Assembly: GCA_902566785.1 (NCBI GenBank)
Contig: CACFKI010000002.1
Location: 51,795 to 115,794 of the forward strand
Direction: 5' to 3'
DNA length: 64,000 bases
DNA from: an uncultured Pelagibacteraceae bacterium
GTDB lineage: Bacteria; Pseudomonadota; Alphaproteobacteria; Pelagibacterales; Pelagibacteraceae
The notes below the pieces were generated by a model, which was given only the letters and a program-made list of their open reading frames with translations, had not been told where the DNA came from and did not search any database. Of this stretch, positions 36,450 through 46,163 are shown one piece after another. The position numbers and the translations under genes are program-made. Positions within the stretch are counted from its first letter, which is position 1; every line of letters begins with the position of its first letter.

Positions 36450-37219
36450 AAGTAAAATTTACTTTATTAGGTTGTGGGTATTCAATGGGTGTGCCTAGAA
36501 TTGATGGTTATTTTGGAGAATGTAATCCGAAAGAAAAGAAAAATTATAGAACAAGATGTTCAGCTGCTATATCCTTTAAAAAAAAAAATTTTTTAATCGA
36601 CACATCACCAGATATTAAATATCAACTTTTGCAAAATAAAATAAAAAATGTAGATGGAGTTTTTTATACACATTGTCATGCTGATCAAACACATGGAATT
36701 AATGATTTAAGAGTATTTTATTTGAAAAAAATGAAAAGAATACCAATTTATGCTGATAAAAATACCAGGAAGTATTTATTAAAAAATTTTAGATATTGCT
36801 TTGCAAAAAATTCTGAATATCCACCAACACTTAAAATGAACGATCTTAAAAAAATAAATAAAATTAAAGTGGATAGCAGTTTTATTTCATTAGAATCTGT
36901 TCATGTAGAACATGGAAAAATTGATTGTATAGCTTATATTATTAATAAGAAACTGGGATATGCTAGCGATATAAGCAAAATTTATAAAAAAGATCTAAAA
37001 AAATTTTATAATCTGAAATTCTTTATAGTAGATTGTTTGCGTTATAAACACCATTACTCACATTTTAATTTTGATAAAGTGCTGGAATTAGTAAAAATAA
37101 TTAAACCCAAATTAACAATATTGACTAACTTAAATACAGAAATGGACTATTTAAAATTAAAAAAAAAATTACCAAAAAATATAGTTCCTGGGTATGATGG
37201 AATGAAATTTTCAATCTAA
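36446..37219 (+). CDS. MBL-fold metallo-hydrolase (PhnP-like)
   Basis: The 257-residue metallo-beta-lactamase-fold protein carries THCHADQTHGINDLR in place of the canonical HxHxDH, with further ligands in ESVHVEHG and YASDISKI and a His in KHHYSH. The start resembles PhnP-type phosphodiesterases (GCGYSMGVPRIDG). It is the last gene of the tmk-holB-metG-tatD-MBL run seen across alphaproteobacteria, where its substrate is not settled. It converges with the glutathione peroxidase gene, overlapping by 9 bp. Confidence 0.88.
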   Translation: MKVKFTLLGCGYSMGVPRIDGYFGECNPKEKKNYRTRCSAAISFKKKNFLIDTSPDIKYQLLQNKIKNVDGVFYTHCHADQTHGINDLRVFYLKKMKRIPIYADKNTRKYLLKNFRYCFAKNSEYPPTLKMNDLKKINKIKVDSSFISLESVHVEHGKIDCIAYIINKKLGYASDISKIYKKDLKKFYNLKFFIVDCLRYKHHYSHFNFDKVLELVKIIKPKLTILTNLNTEMDYLKLKKKLPKNIVPGYDGMKFSI

Positions 37220-37765
37220 AAGTTTTTCTATTTTTTTTACAATTTTATTTGATGTTGGATTTGTAAAAGAGGCAAAAGTATCTTCTACTTTGCCTGATTT
37301 GTTTATTAAAATTTTATGAAAGTTCCACTTGGGCACTGCTGAATTTCCATGATTATCTTTTGCCCACTTGAATATGACGTGAGCGTTTTTCCCTTTGACC
37401 TCAGTTATTGTTGTTAATGGGAAATTTATATCAAAGTTTACTTCACAAAATTCTTTAATATCTTCATTTTTATCTTTTTCTTGATTAAATGAGTTTGATG
37501 GAACTCCAAGAACTATCAGTCCTTTTGATTTGTAGTTATCCCATAATTTTTGCAAGTCATCATATTGTTTTGTAAAACCACAATAACTAGCAGTATTCAC
37601 AAGCAATATAACTTTATTTTTATAATCCTTTAAGTTGATTACCTCGCCTGTAATACTCTCAATTTTAAAATCATAAAATAATTTTTCATAATTCGAGATA
37701 GCGTCTGATTTAAAAAATATCATAAATATACTTATTCCTAATATTAATTTTTTTTTCATGAACAA
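37211..37765 (-). CDS. Glutathione peroxidase family, exported
   Basis: The 184-residue thiol peroxidase has an N-terminal hydrophobic signal (MKKKLILGISIFMIFFKSDA). The catalytic residues are visible: peroxidatic Cys in LLVNTASYCGFTKQY, Gln in SNSFNQE and Trp-Asn in KWNFHKILI. It would reduce hydroperoxides in the periplasm using a thiol donor, glutathione or thioredoxin-like. ATG 37765 and the second ATG two codons later are both possible. It follows nhaA at 4 bp and may share its transcript. Confidence 0.9.
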   Translation of the reverse strand: MFMKKKLILGISIFMIFFKSDAISNYEKLFYDFKIESITGEVINLKDYKNKVILLVNTASYCGFTKQYDDLQKLWDNYKSKGLIVLGVPSNSFNQEKDKNEDIKEFCEVNFDINFPLTTITEVKGKNAHVIFKWAKDNHGNSAVPKWNFHKILINKSGKVEDTFASFTNPTSNKIVKKIEKLLD

Positions 37766-37769
37766 TTAG

Positions 37770-38942
37770 TTATTTATTTGGACTAAGTAATATTAAAAAG
37801 TATCCGGTTAAAGTGGATAATAATGACCCAGTTAAAACTCCAATTTTTACCCCATCCATATATTGCATATTGTCAACAAAAGCTAAATTTCCAACAAATA
37901 AACTCATTGTGAAACCTATTCCAGTTAAAATTCCTACCCCATATAAATTAAACCAATTTGAATTATTTGGCATTTGAGCAATCTTCGTTTTAATTGAAAT
38001 GTATGAAAATACAAATACCCCTAATTGTTTTCCTATAAATAAACCTAAAACGATTCCAAGTGGAACTTTATTAAGTAGTGAAGAGAACGATAAACCCTCT
38101 AAAGAAACACCTGCGTTTGCAAAAGCAAACAGAGGCATTATTCCGAAAGCTACATATGGGCTAATAGCATGCTCAATTTTCATCAATAAAGAAAAGTCTT
38201 TCCCCTTTTTTCTATGAGGTATAGTCATGGCTAACAAAACTCCAGCTATGGTAGCATGAACTCCAGAATTGTGTGTGAAATCCCAAAGAAATAGACCAAT
38301 AACTAAATAAGGAAAAAACTTTTTAATATTAAATTTGTTAATTACTAATAATAATAAAAAAGCAATAAGCATTAAACTTAAATATTTAATACTCAAATCT
38401 CCAGAATAAAATAAGGCAATAATTACTATAGCTCCCAAATCATCAATTATAGCAAGAGCGGTCAAAAAAACTTTTAAAGAAATTGGAACTCTTCTGCCCA
38501 ACAAAGACAAAACGCCCAGTGAAAATGCTATATCGGTAGCTGAAGGAATTGCCCAACCATTAAGTGTCTCTGAATCACCAAAATTTATAAAAACATAAAA
38601 TAAGGCTGGCACAACCATGCCTCCAACAGCTGCGATTATTGGCAATAAAGCTTGTTTAATATTTGATAATTCACCTTGTAAAAACTCTCTTTTGATTTCT
38701 AAAGTCACAAAAAAGAAAAATATTGCCATCAATGCATCGTTGATCCAATGAAGAACAGATAATTTTAAACCAAAATCATTTATGCCTAAAAACAAATATT
38801 TGTCCAATGTAGAAAAATATAAACTAGACAAATTAGAATTACTCACCAATAGAGCTATAACGGCTGCAAACAATAAAATAAGACCACTTGCAGCTTCAAG
38901 TTTAAAGAACCATTTAAATGGTGATGAGATAATCCTTATCAT
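37770..38942 (-). CDS. nhaA: Na+/H+ antiporter NhaA
   Basis: The 390-residue membrane protein has about twelve helices. The family hallmarks AIPSATDIAFSLGVLSLLG and LTALAIIDDLGAIVIIALFY contain the paired Asp residues that bind sodium and protons; VGILTGIGFTMSLFVGNLAF is also typical. It exports sodium in exchange for protons, useful in seawater. It is transcribed leftward between the zinc-ribbon gene and the peroxidase gene with 3-4 bp spacers, probably one operon. Confidence 0.96.
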   Translation of the reverse strand: MIRIISSPFKWFFKLEAASGLILLFAAVIALLVSNSNLSSLYFSTLDKYLFLGINDFGLKLSVLHWINDALMAIFFFFVTLEIKREFLQGELSNIKQALLPIIAAVGGMVVPALFYVFINFGDSETLNGWAIPSATDIAFSLGVLSLLGRRVPISLKVFLTALAIIDDLGAIVIIALFYSGDLSIKYLSLMLIAFLLLLVINKFNIKKFFPYLVIGLFLWDFTHNSGVHATIAGVLLAMTIPHRKKGKDFSLLMKIEHAISPYVAFGIMPLFAFANAGVSLEGLSFSSLLNKVPLGIVLGLFIGKQLGVFVFSYISIKTKIAQMPNNSNWFNLYGVGILTGIGFTMSLFVGNLAFVDNMQYMDGVKIGVLTGSLLSTLTGYFLILLSPNK

Positions 38943-38945
38943 AAA

Positions 38946-39410
38946 TTAATTTACCAAATCCTTAAAAAATAAAAATATATCAATTAATGAATTATATAAA
39001 TTATTTAACATGTCATTTATTTTAGGGAATATTACTGAAATATAAACTTTAAAAGTATCTAAAACAACTATTATTGCAATAAATGTGATTAAAATTACTA
39101 AAAAGAATTTAAAATAATTGAAACTTTTTTCACTTTTTTTTGTCTCTTTTTTTACTATTTCATATTTTTTTTCTTTAGAAACAGAGGTATTGTCATTTGT
39201 GTCTGTTTTAATATCAATGTTTTTATTGTTTATTTTTTCAATAGTTTTTTTTTCTTTTAAAATTGGAATATCTTCAATTTCTGGTGCTAATAATTTTTTA
39301 TATACCCATGTATGTTGACATGAGCCACATTGTACTAAACGTCCAGAGTCAGGTATTAAATTCTGATCTACATCGAATTTTTTATTACAATTTGGACATT
39401 TAATAAACAT
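38946..39410 (-). CDS. Zinc-ribbon (MJ0042-type) membrane protein
   Basis: This 154-residue protein has an N-terminal zinc ribbon: CPNC at about residues 4-7 and CGSC at about 33-36 in the MJ0042 finger pattern (FDVDQNLIPDSGRLVQCGSC). A charged linker leads to one membrane helix at about residues 103-125. In alphaproteobacteria such proteins often precede or follow cell-division or transport genes, and their role is unknown. It is the first gene of the leftward nhaA group. Confidence 0.83.
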   Translation of the reverse strand: MFIKCPNCNKKFDVDQNLIPDSGRLVQCGSCQHTWVYKKLLAPEIEDIPILKEKKTIEKINNKNIDIKTDTNDNTSVSKEKKYEIVKKETKKSEKSFNYFKFFLVILITFIAIIVVLDTFKVYISVIFPKINDMLNNLYNSLIDIFLFFKDLVN

Positions 39411-39502
39411 CTATCATTTATACCAGATTCTCGTTAAATTCTCATGAATTTGATAGGTTTATACTTTGAAATTATCACTATCTGCTGTATTAGTATCGAA
39501 TT

Positions 39503-39579
<77 letters not shown>

Positions 39580-39606
39580 TTTATATTCAAAAATCATTAA
39601 TTTATA

Positions 39607-39918
39607 ATGAGTCAAGTTAATGATATAAAATTTAAAATGAAAAAAGCTAAAATTTATAAACCCACAAAAACAGCTATGCAATCAGGATTAAAAAAATTTG
39701 ATAAATGGATATTAGAATATTTTTCTGAAAAACCTGGAATAAATCCTTTGATGGGTTGGGAAAGTAGCAAAGATACATATTCTGAAATAAAACTTGAGTT
39801 CTCATCTAAAGATTTAGCTATTGAATATGCTAGAAAAAATAATATTAATTTTGAATTGATTGAACCACAAAATAGAAAACTTATAAAAAAGTCATACGCT
39901 GATAATTTTACAAATTAG
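39607..39918 (+). CDS. NDUFS4-like NADH dehydrogenase (complex I) accessory subunit
   Basis: The 103-residue protein matches the ETC complex I NDUFS4 family: [25 protein letters not shown], then [30 protein letters not shown], with GW.SS.D and the 'F.SK..A..YA' pattern typical of this accessory subunit. It is restricted to alphaproteobacteria and mitochondria and stabilises the NADH-oxidising arm of complex I. The gene lies away from the nuo operon, just behind tRNA-Pro, and 3 bp before the SbmA-like gene. Confidence 0.9.
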   Translation: MSQVNDIKFKMKKAKIYKPTKTAMQSGLKKFDKWILEYFSEKPGINPLMGWESSKDTYSEIKLEFSSKDLAIEYARKNNINFELIEPQNRKLIKKSYADNFTN

Positions 39919-39921
39919 ATA

Positions 39922-40920
39922 ATGTTTAAATTTTTTACACAAAGACAATGGTATCCTTGGAGTATATTTGGATCAATTTTTATTTTAATTTCTACCTGGT
40001 ACCAGGTTCAATTAGATGTAAAAATTAATGAATGGTTTGGAGATTTTTATGATACCTTACAAAAAGCTTTAACTACTCCAAATTCAGTTACTGAAGCAGA
40101 ATTTATTGGGTACCTTTTCACATTTGCAAAAATAGCAGGGCTTTGGATCATAATTGCTGTCTTTACAGGTTTTTTTACAAGTCATTGGGTTTTCAGATGG
40201 AGAACATCAATGGCAAACTATTATCATGATCAATGGCTTAAAGCTAGATTGACAGAGGGAGCCTCACAAAGAGTTCAGGAAGATACTTTAAAGTTTGCTA
40301 GAATAATGGAAGGTCTAGGAACAGGACTGTTGGATAGCTTAATGACTTTAATTGCTTTCACTCCAATACTTTGGGGTTTATCAAAACAAATTGATGTATT
40401 ACCTTGGATTGGACAAGTTGATCATGCACTTGTTTGGGTTGCTATTTTATCCGCTTTAGGTGGAACTTTATTATTAGCAGCAGTTGGAATTAAATTACCA
40501 GGTATTGAATATGATATTCAAAAAGAAGAAGCTGGTTACAGAAAAGAATTAGTTCATGGTGAAGATGATCCGATTAGAGCAGCGCCACCAACAATTGGTC
40601 AACTCTATAATAGAGTTAGAGGTATTCATTATAAATCTTATTTTCATTATTTGTATTTTAACACCGTAAAGTGGAGTTACTTTCAAGGAATGGTTATTGT
40701 TCCTTATTTAGCATTAGCACCAACAATAGTTACTGGTGCTATAACTTTAGGATTTGTTCAACAAATTACAAGAGCTTTTGGCAGAGTAGAAGGATCACTT
40801 CAATATTTGGTAAAAAGTTGGTCAACAATTGTCGAGCTTATCTCTGTTTGGAAAAGATTAAGAGAGTTTGAAAATAAGCTTAATTCAGTCGAGAATGATT
40901 TAGAAACAAAATCAATTTAA
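39922..40920 (+). CDS. sbmA: SbmA/BacA-like peptide transporter
   Basis: The 332-residue membrane protein has about seven or eight helices. Segments such as WRTSMANYYHDQWL, EGASQRVQEDTLKFARIMEGLG and VQQITRAFGRVEGSLQYLVKSWSTIVELISVWKRL are characteristic of the SbmA/BacA family, proton-driven importers of peptides without their own ATPase domain. It is shorter than E. coli SbmA (about 400 residues), mainly at the N-terminus. It overlaps glpX by one base. Confidence 0.87.
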   Translation: MFKFFTQRQWYPWSIFGSIFILISTWYQVQLDVKINEWFGDFYDTLQKALTTPNSVTEAEFIGYLFTFAKIAGLWIIIAVFTGFFTSHWVFRWRTSMANYYHDQWLKARLTEGASQRVQEDTLKFARIMEGLGTGLLDSLMTLIAFTPILWGLSKQIDVLPWIGQVDHALVWVAILSALGGTLLLAAVGIKLPGIEYDIQKEEAGYRKELVHGEDDPIRAAPPTIGQLYNRVRGIHYKSYFHYLYFNTVKWSYFQGMVIVPYLALAPTIVTGAITLGFVQQITRAFGRVEGSLQYLVKSWSTIVELISVWKRLREFENKLNSVENDLETKSI

Positions 40921-41867
40921 TGTTAATAAACAAAGATCTTATAAATAGTTTTGTTAATATAACCTCAAAAGCTGCAATCGAAGCTTTTAAATTTGTAGGT
41001 ATGAAAAATAAAATAATGGCCGATAAAGCTGCTGTTGACATTATGAGGGAAGAATTAAATAAGCTTGATATTGACGGTAAAATTGTAATTGGCGAAGGTG
41101 AGTTGGATGAGGCTCCGATGTTATACATTGGTGAAAAATTAGGTTCTGGTAAAGGCATGTCAATTGATATTGCTGTTGATCCAGTTGAAGGTACAAATTT
41201 TGTCGCAAATAATTTACCAGGTGGGTTATCTGTAATTGCAATTGCTGAAAGAGATCATTTATTTAATGCTCCTGAAACTTACATGGATAAAATTGCTATT
41301 AACAAAAATATACCTAGTGACGCAGTAGATTTAGACAACTCTATAAGAGATAATATATTAAATATAGCTGAAGCAAGAAATAAAGATGTTTCGAAAGTTA
41401 GAGCGTGTATTTTAGACAGACCCAGACATAAAAGAATTATTGATGAACTTTCTGATTTAAAAGTTAAATTAAAACTTTTAAGTGATGGAGATATCGCAGG
41501 CGCTCTCCTTGTTACTGATGACAAATATGATGTTGATATTTTTTTGGGAATTGGTGGAGGCCCTGAAGGTGTACTGGCTGCTTCTGCCCTTGACGCTTTT
41601 GGATGTAAATTTCAAGGTAGATTTATTTTTGAAACTGAAGAAGATATTAAAAGAGCCAAAACTATGGGAATTAAAGATTTAAATAAAAAATATGAATTAA
41701 ACGAGATTATCAAGGGGGAATCTGTTTTTTGTGCCACAGGTATAACAAATAGTGATTTGGTTAAAGGTGTCACTACTGTAAATAACGAATTTGTCACAGA
41801 AAGTTTTGTTACTTACAAAAATTCATTTAAAAATGTCATTAACAACACATATCCTAAACTTGATTAA
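40920..41867 (+). CDS. glpX: Fructose-1,6-bisphosphatase, class II
   Basis: The 315-residue GlpX-type phosphatase has the metal-binding VIGEGELDEAPMLYIGE and AVDPVEGTNFVA, with GIGGGPEGVLAASAL in the C-terminal half. It hydrolyses fructose 1,6-bisphosphate in gluconeogenesis. The canonical DP(I/V)DGT is DPVEGT here, as is usual in this class. The start ATG overlaps the preceding stop (TAATG). It is the last gene before tRNA-Glu. Confidence 0.95.
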   Translation: MLINKDLINSFVNITSKAAIEAFKFVGMKNKIMADKAAVDIMREELNKLDIDGKIVIGEGELDEAPMLYIGEKLGSGKGMSIDIAVDPVEGTNFVANNLPGGLSVIAIAERDHLFNAPETYMDKIAINKNIPSDAVDLDNSIRDNILNIAEARNKDVSKVRACILDRPRHKRIIDELSDLKVKLKLLSDGDIAGALLVTDDKYDVDIFLGIGGGPEGVLAASALDAFGCKFQGRFIFETEEDIKRAKTMGIKDLNKKYELNEIIKGESVFCATGITNSDLVKGVTTVNNEFVTESFVTYKNSFKNVINNTYPKLD

Positions 41868-41898
41868 TTATTTTTTTTGCAATAAAAGAACTAGCTTT

Positions 41899-41973
41899 GG
41901 TCCCTTCGTCTATCGGTTAGGACACATGGTTTTCATCCATGAAAGAGGGGTTCGATTCCCCTAGGGACCGCCA
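41899..41973 (+). tRNA. tRNA-Glu (anticodon TTC)
   Basis: The acceptor GGTCCCT pairs with AGGGACC, the anticodon stem CATGG/CCATG closes loop TTTTCAT with anticodon TTC, and the T arm reads GGTTCGATTCC. CCA is encoded at 41971-41973. The GIY-YIG gene starts 3 bp downstream. Confidence 0.97.
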
Positions 41974-41975
41974 TA

Positions 41976-42224
41976 ATGACATATTTTGTTTATTTTATCA
42001 TTTCAAAGGTCAAAAAAAAAACAATTTCTTATGTTGGATATACCAACAATTTGGAAAGAAGATTAAAATTACATAATACCAATAAAGGAGCAAAATTTAC
42101 TAAAGGAAAAAAATGGAAATTGGCATATTATAAAACTTTTAAATCCAAAAAGGAAGCTATGAAACAAGAATACATATTGAAAAAAAACTTTAAATTAAGA
42201 AATCAATTAAAGGCTATAATTTGA
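41976..42224 (+). CDS. GIY-YIG domain protein (UPF0213-like)
   Basis: The 82-residue single-domain protein has VYFIISKVKKKTISYVGYTNNLERRLKLHN, where the GIY...YIG elements appear as 'VYF' and 'YVGYT', the conserved Arg in NLERRL and the Glu in KQEYILKK. Such stand-alone GIY-YIG proteins are small endonuclease-like proteins, possibly DNA repair or structure-specific nucleases; many are frequently exchanged between genomes. It starts 3 bp after tRNA-Glu and its stop overlaps the TTG start of the glycosyltransferase gene. Confidence 0.85.
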   Translation: MTYFVYFIISKVKKKTISYVGYTNNLERRLKLHNTNKGAKFTKGKKWKLAYYKTFKSKKEAMKQEYILKKNFKLRNQLKAII

Positions 42225-44353
42225 AAATTTCAGTTTTATTACCATTCAAAGAAAATTTTTCACCTTCTTATGCAGGTGCAGTTTCGTTGTTTGTAAATGA
42301 TACTACAAAATTAAGTAAGTATAAAAATTCTACAATAATTTTTGGAAATACCAAATTCAAAGATAAATTTAATTTGAGGTATGTGAATATAAAGCCGTTA
42401 GCTAATTTCCTTCAGAGTCAAAATAAAGAGTATGTTAATGAATTTATTAAAGTAGAACAAATAAAGAAATCAGATTTGATTGAATTACATAATAGACCAA
42501 TTTACTTAAGTTATTTGGTAAACTCACTTGACCATAGAACCTATATTTTATATTTCCATAATGATCCTTTGTCTATGAGTGGTTCAAAAACTTTATCTGA
42601 AAGGATTTTTTTAATGAAAACATGCTTTAAAATTATTTTTAATAGCAATTGGTCAAAAAGAAGATTTTTAGAGGGAATGAAAAATGATTTTATTAATAGT
42701 GAGAAGCTTATTGTTGTTAACCAATCAGCAAAAAAAAACAATTTTAAACTAAAGAATAAAACAAAATTAATTACATTTGTAGGAAAACTTAATAAATCAA
42801 AAGGATATGACTTATTCGGTAATGCAGTTTTAAAAATTTTAAATAAATATAGTAACTGGAAAGGAATTGTAATCGGTGATGAGCCACGAGATAAAATTGA
42901 TTTTAATCATAAAAATTTAATTAAATTAGGTTTTAAAAAACATAAAGAGGTGATCAATATTTATAAAAAAACAAGTATTGCAGTAGTATGTTCAAGATGG
43001 GAGGAACCTTTTGGAAGATCAAGTTTAGAGGCTGCAGCTAATGGTTGCGCTGTTATAATTAGTAACAGGGGAGGGCTACCAGAAACTATAACAAATGGAA
43101 TAATTTTAAAAAAATTAAATTCAAATGAGATATATAAGGAAATAGAAAAACTAATAGTAAATACAAAATTAAGAAAAAATCTTCAAAATTTATCGTATAG
43201 AAATTTCTTTTTAACACACAAATTTATAACCAATAAATTGGATCAAATTCGGGATGAAAAGTTATTATCAGTAAAAAAAATTAACATTTCAAATATTGAA
43301 AGACCTTTGAGAATACTTCATATTACAAATTTTAATGAAAGACATAATGGTAGACTATTTTTTAATACTGGTAGAAGAATAAATAATGGTTTTATAAGAC
43401 TGGGTAATAGTGTTCTTGAATTTAGCGATAGAGATATACAAAAACATTATAAATCTTATACAGATATAAAAGGTTCAAAATCTTTAAACGAAAAACTATT
43501 AAAAACATGTTACAATTACAAACCGGATTTAATAGTATTAGGCCATGCAGATTTAATTTCTCCATTAATGCTCGGTAATTTAAAAGATGAATATCCTCAT
43601 TTAAAAATTGCACAATGGTTTTTAGACCCACTTAATAAAAATGGACCTGATTTTTCAAAAAACAAGAATAGAATTTTAGATAAAAGTAATTTTGTTGACG
43701 CAAATTTTTTAACAACAAGTCCAGATGTATTAAACTTCTTATCTGATAAGGTTAGAAATTACTTTATACCTAATCCTGCTGATCATTCATTTGAAACACT
43801 TAACAATTTTAAACATGATTGTTCTAATGATGTTTTTTTTGCACTGAGTCATGGTGTACATAGAGGAAATTTAAAATTGAGAACGACAGATGATAGGGAA
43901 AAGTTTTTAAAAAAATTAATTGAAACTACAAAAAATGTTAAATTTGATTGTTTTGGAATTAATAATGTTCAACCTATATGGGCAGATCAATATTTCAAAA
44001 CAATTGCAAACTCTAAAATGGGCTTAAATTTGAGCAGAGGTTCACCAATTAAATATTATAGCAGCGATAGAATTACACAAATTACTGGAAACGGATTAGT
44101 AACATTAATCGATGAGAAAACAGGTTATAGAGATTTTTTTAACAATAACGAAATGGTTTTTTATAAAAATATATCTGATCTTTCTGAAAAAATACTAAAG
44201 ATAAGTAAAGATGACAAACTTAGAAAAAGAATTGCAAAAAATGGGAAGAGGAAATATTTAAAATATTTTAATTCAAACAATGTTGCAGATTTTATAATAA
44301 ATAAAACATTTGAATTTAAAAATAAAAATAAATATTTGTGGCATGATGGATGA
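42221..44353 (+). CDS. Two-domain glycosyltransferase (GT4 + CgeB-like)
   Basis: The 710-residue protein joins two sugar-transferase modules. Residues about 1-345 are a GT4/GT-B enzyme (LITFVGKLNKSKGYDLFGNAV, RWEEPFGRSSLEAAANGCAVI, GGLPETI). Residues about 360-700 are a CgeB/Glyco_trans_1_2 type module (LRILHITNFNERHNGRLFF, NGLVTLIDEKTGYRDFF, RKRIAKNGKRKYL). It has no membrane segment. The start is TTG at 42221, overlapping the previous stop. It overlaps the next gene by 4 bp. It probably builds surface polysaccharide or glycosylates a surface structure; acceptor unknown. Confidence 0.85.
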   Translation: MKISVLLPFKENFSPSYAGAVSLFVNDTTKLSKYKNSTIIFGNTKFKDKFNLRYVNIKPLANFLQSQNKEYVNEFIKVEQIKKSDLIELHNRPIYLSYLVNSLDHRTYILYFHNDPLSMSGSKTLSERIFLMKTCFKIIFNSNWSKRRFLEGMKNDFINSEKLIVVNQSAKKNNFKLKNKTKLITFVGKLNKSKGYDLFGNAVLKILNKYSNWKGIVIGDEPRDKIDFNHKNLIKLGFKKHKEVINIYKKTSIAVVCSRWEEPFGRSSLEAAANGCAVIISNRGGLPETITNGIILKKLNSNEIYKEIEKLIVNTKLRKNLQNLSYRNFFLTHKFITNKLDQIRDEKLLSVKKINISNIERPLRILHITNFNERHNGRLFFNTGRRINNGFIRLGNSVLEFSDRDIQKHYKSYTDIKGSKSLNEKLLKTCYNYKPDLIVLGHADLISPLMLGNLKDEYPHLKIAQWFLDPLNKNGPDFSKNKNRILDKSNFVDANFLTTSPDVLNFLSDKVRNYFIPNPADHSFETLNNFKHDCSNDVFFALSHGVHRGNLKLRTTDDREKFLKKLIETTKNVKFDCFGINNVQPIWADQYFKTIANSKMGLNLSRGSPIKYYSSDRITQITGNGLVTLIDEKTGYRDFFNNNEMVFYKNISDLSEKILKISKDDKLRKRIAKNGKRKYLKYFNSNNVADFIINKTFEFKNKNKYLWHDG

Positions 44354-45237
44354 ACAAGTATTTAATATTTAGAACAGACAGAATAGGTGATTTTTTAGTT
44401 TCTTTGATTTTAATTAATTCTATTAAAAGACAAGATATAAATAGCCATATAACTGTTGTTGCTTCTAAAGCGAACTATGAATTCATAAAATCATTTAAGG
44501 TGATTGATGATGTTATTCTTTTTAAAAATAATATTTTTGATAGATTGAATTTATTATTTTTACTCAAAAAAAATAATTTTAATTATGTAATTGCTCATGA
44601 TGGAAAAAAAAGATCTAAATTTATTTCTTTTTTTCTAAATTCAAAATATAAATATATATCGAACATTCATAACTTTTCTTCTTATATTGAAGAAATTAAA
44701 TTTATATTGAAAAAATTTAAATTTAACTTTAGTGAAAATGATCTTGATACACTTAATAATAGGGATTATTCAAGTTTTATAATTCCTGCAACACCTTATC
44801 TACTAATTCATTTTGATGAAAAATGGTTTTTTGATCTTTATATAAAAAAATATACAAACATTGAGCCCTCATTAGAACAATTCCATAAATTTCTAATTTG
44901 CTTATGTAAAAAAACTAATAATAAAATTATCGTTACAACTGGTATAAATACACCTGCACTTTTAAATAAATTTTTTAATGAAAATACTAATAATAAAATT
45001 AAAATATTAAAAAATTTAAATTTTCAAAACCTCGAAGCTGTTATTATTAAATCATCGTTAATAATATCCTGTCATGGCGCTGTTTCTCATATAGCTGCAG
45101 CCAAAAAAATTAAACAAATAGATATAATCGATAAAAGTTATAATTATAGCAAATGGACCAAACATTTTAGAAATTATAAATGTTTAGAAAGAAAAAAATT
45201 TAATATTTTAACTGATGACATTATTAATTTACTCTAA
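44350..45237 (+). CDS. GT9/heptosyltransferase-like glycosyltransferase
   Basis: This 295-residue protein begins YLIFRTDRIGDFLVSLILINSIK, the N-terminal pattern of ADP-heptose:LPS heptosyltransferases (GT9, 'R.D.iGD.v.s.P....lk'). Near the C-terminus SLIISCHGAVSHIAAAKKIKQIDII matches the 'D.G..HiAaA.g.p.v.ifG' donor-binding segment, though with His-Gly replacing Thr-Gly. It would transfer a sugar to a lipopolysaccharide-like acceptor. Together with the upstream gene it forms a two-gene surface-glycan module. It converges on the recombinase gene. Confidence 0.82.
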   Translation: MNKYLIFRTDRIGDFLVSLILINSIKRQDINSHITVVASKANYEFIKSFKVIDDVILFKNNIFDRLNLLFLLKKNNFNYVIAHDGKKRSKFISFFLNSKYKYISNIHNFSSYIEEIKFILKKFKFNFSENDLDTLNNRDYSSFIIPATPYLLIHFDEKWFFDLYIKKYTNIEPSLEQFHKFLICLCKKTNNKIIVTTGINTPALLNKFFNENTNNKIKILKNLNFQNLEAVIIKSSLIISCHGAVSHIAAAKKIKQIDIIDKSYNYSKWTKHFRNYKCLERKKFNILTDDIINLL

Positions 45238-45244
45238 TTAATGT

Positions 45245-46159
45245 TTATATTTTCAATTTATTTAATGCATTATTTTTAAATAAATTTGCTTCTTGAATAT
45301 ATCTTCTTACCATTTGAGATGTTTTATGACCTGTCATTGCCATAATGCTTCTTTCATCTGCACCAATTTCAGCTGTTGATGTAGCAAATCCAGATCTTAA
45401 ACTATGACCTGCGTATTTTGTTTTATCCAATCCAGCAAGTAGTGCATATTTTTGAATTGTTAAAGCTACTGTTTTATCGGATATATTGAATACTTTACCG
45501 TTATTAATTTTGGCATGTGTAATCCATTCTTTTAATGAAATAACAGGACAAAAGATTTTATTTTCGAAGTAGGGGATTGCCTTAGTCATACCAAGGCCAA
45601 TTTGGTCTGTCTTTGACCTTCTTACCAATATTTTTACTCCTTCGTTGACAAAATCAATATCCTCATATTCAATTGATACTAATTCTGATCTTCTAAAGCC
45701 ACCAGCAAATCCAATTAGCAATAAAGCTCGATTTTGATATTTTTTATACTCATTTTTTTCTTGATCTATTGCATTAATAATTAATTTTAAATCGTTGATT
45801 AATAAAGGTTTTTTAGATATTTGTTTAACACCCATCCTTCTTTTTATTCCCATTAAATTTTCTGCAATGATTGGATGTTTTGTATCGATATAATGCCCTT
45901 TTAATCTATTAATAACTTTTATTGAGGCTAATCTTCGTTTTAAAGTGCTAAATTTACTAAAAGCGCTTAAATGAGTTAGGTATAAAGCTATAATTTTTGT
46001 ATCACTTGGCATTGATGTAAAACCATTTTTTATACAGAAATTTGAAAAATCTTTGAAATCAGATTTATAAGCTCTTAATGTATTATTTGCTTTAGAATTT
46101 CTTAAATTCTTTAAAGTTTCTAATTCAAGGTTTTTAACATCTGTTATTAGTTCATTCAT
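45245..46159 (-). CDS. Solitary tyrosine recombinase (Xer/integrase family)
   Basis: The 304-residue recombinase has an N-terminal SAM-like core-binding domain (about 20-105) and a catalytic domain with all active-site residues: Arg156 (GFRRSEL), Lys183 (SKTD), His252 and Arg255 (HSLRSG), His278 (GHKTS) and nucleophile Tyr287 (RRYIQ). Its size equals XerC/XerD rather than long phage integrases. A perfect 11-7-11 inverted repeat starts 5 bp upstream of its ATG. No prophage genes or excisionase are nearby. It could be a chromosome-dimer resolvase acting alone, or a domesticated integrase. Confidence 0.88.
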   Translation of the reverse strand: MNELITDVKNLELETLKNLRNSKANNTLRAYKSDFKDFSNFCIKNGFTSMPSDTKIIALYLTHLSAFSKFSTLKRRLASIKVINRLKGHYIDTKHPIIAENLMGIKRRMGVKQISKKPLLINDLKLIINAIDQEKNEYKKYQNRALLLIGFAGGFRRSELVSIEYEDIDFVNEGVKILVRRSKTDQIGLGMTKAIPYFENKIFCPVISLKEWITHAKINNGKVFNISDKTVALTIQKYALLAGLDKTKYAGHSLRSGFATSTAEIGADERSIMAMTGHKTSQMVRRYIQEANLFKNNALNKLKI

Positions 46160-46163
46160 ATAT

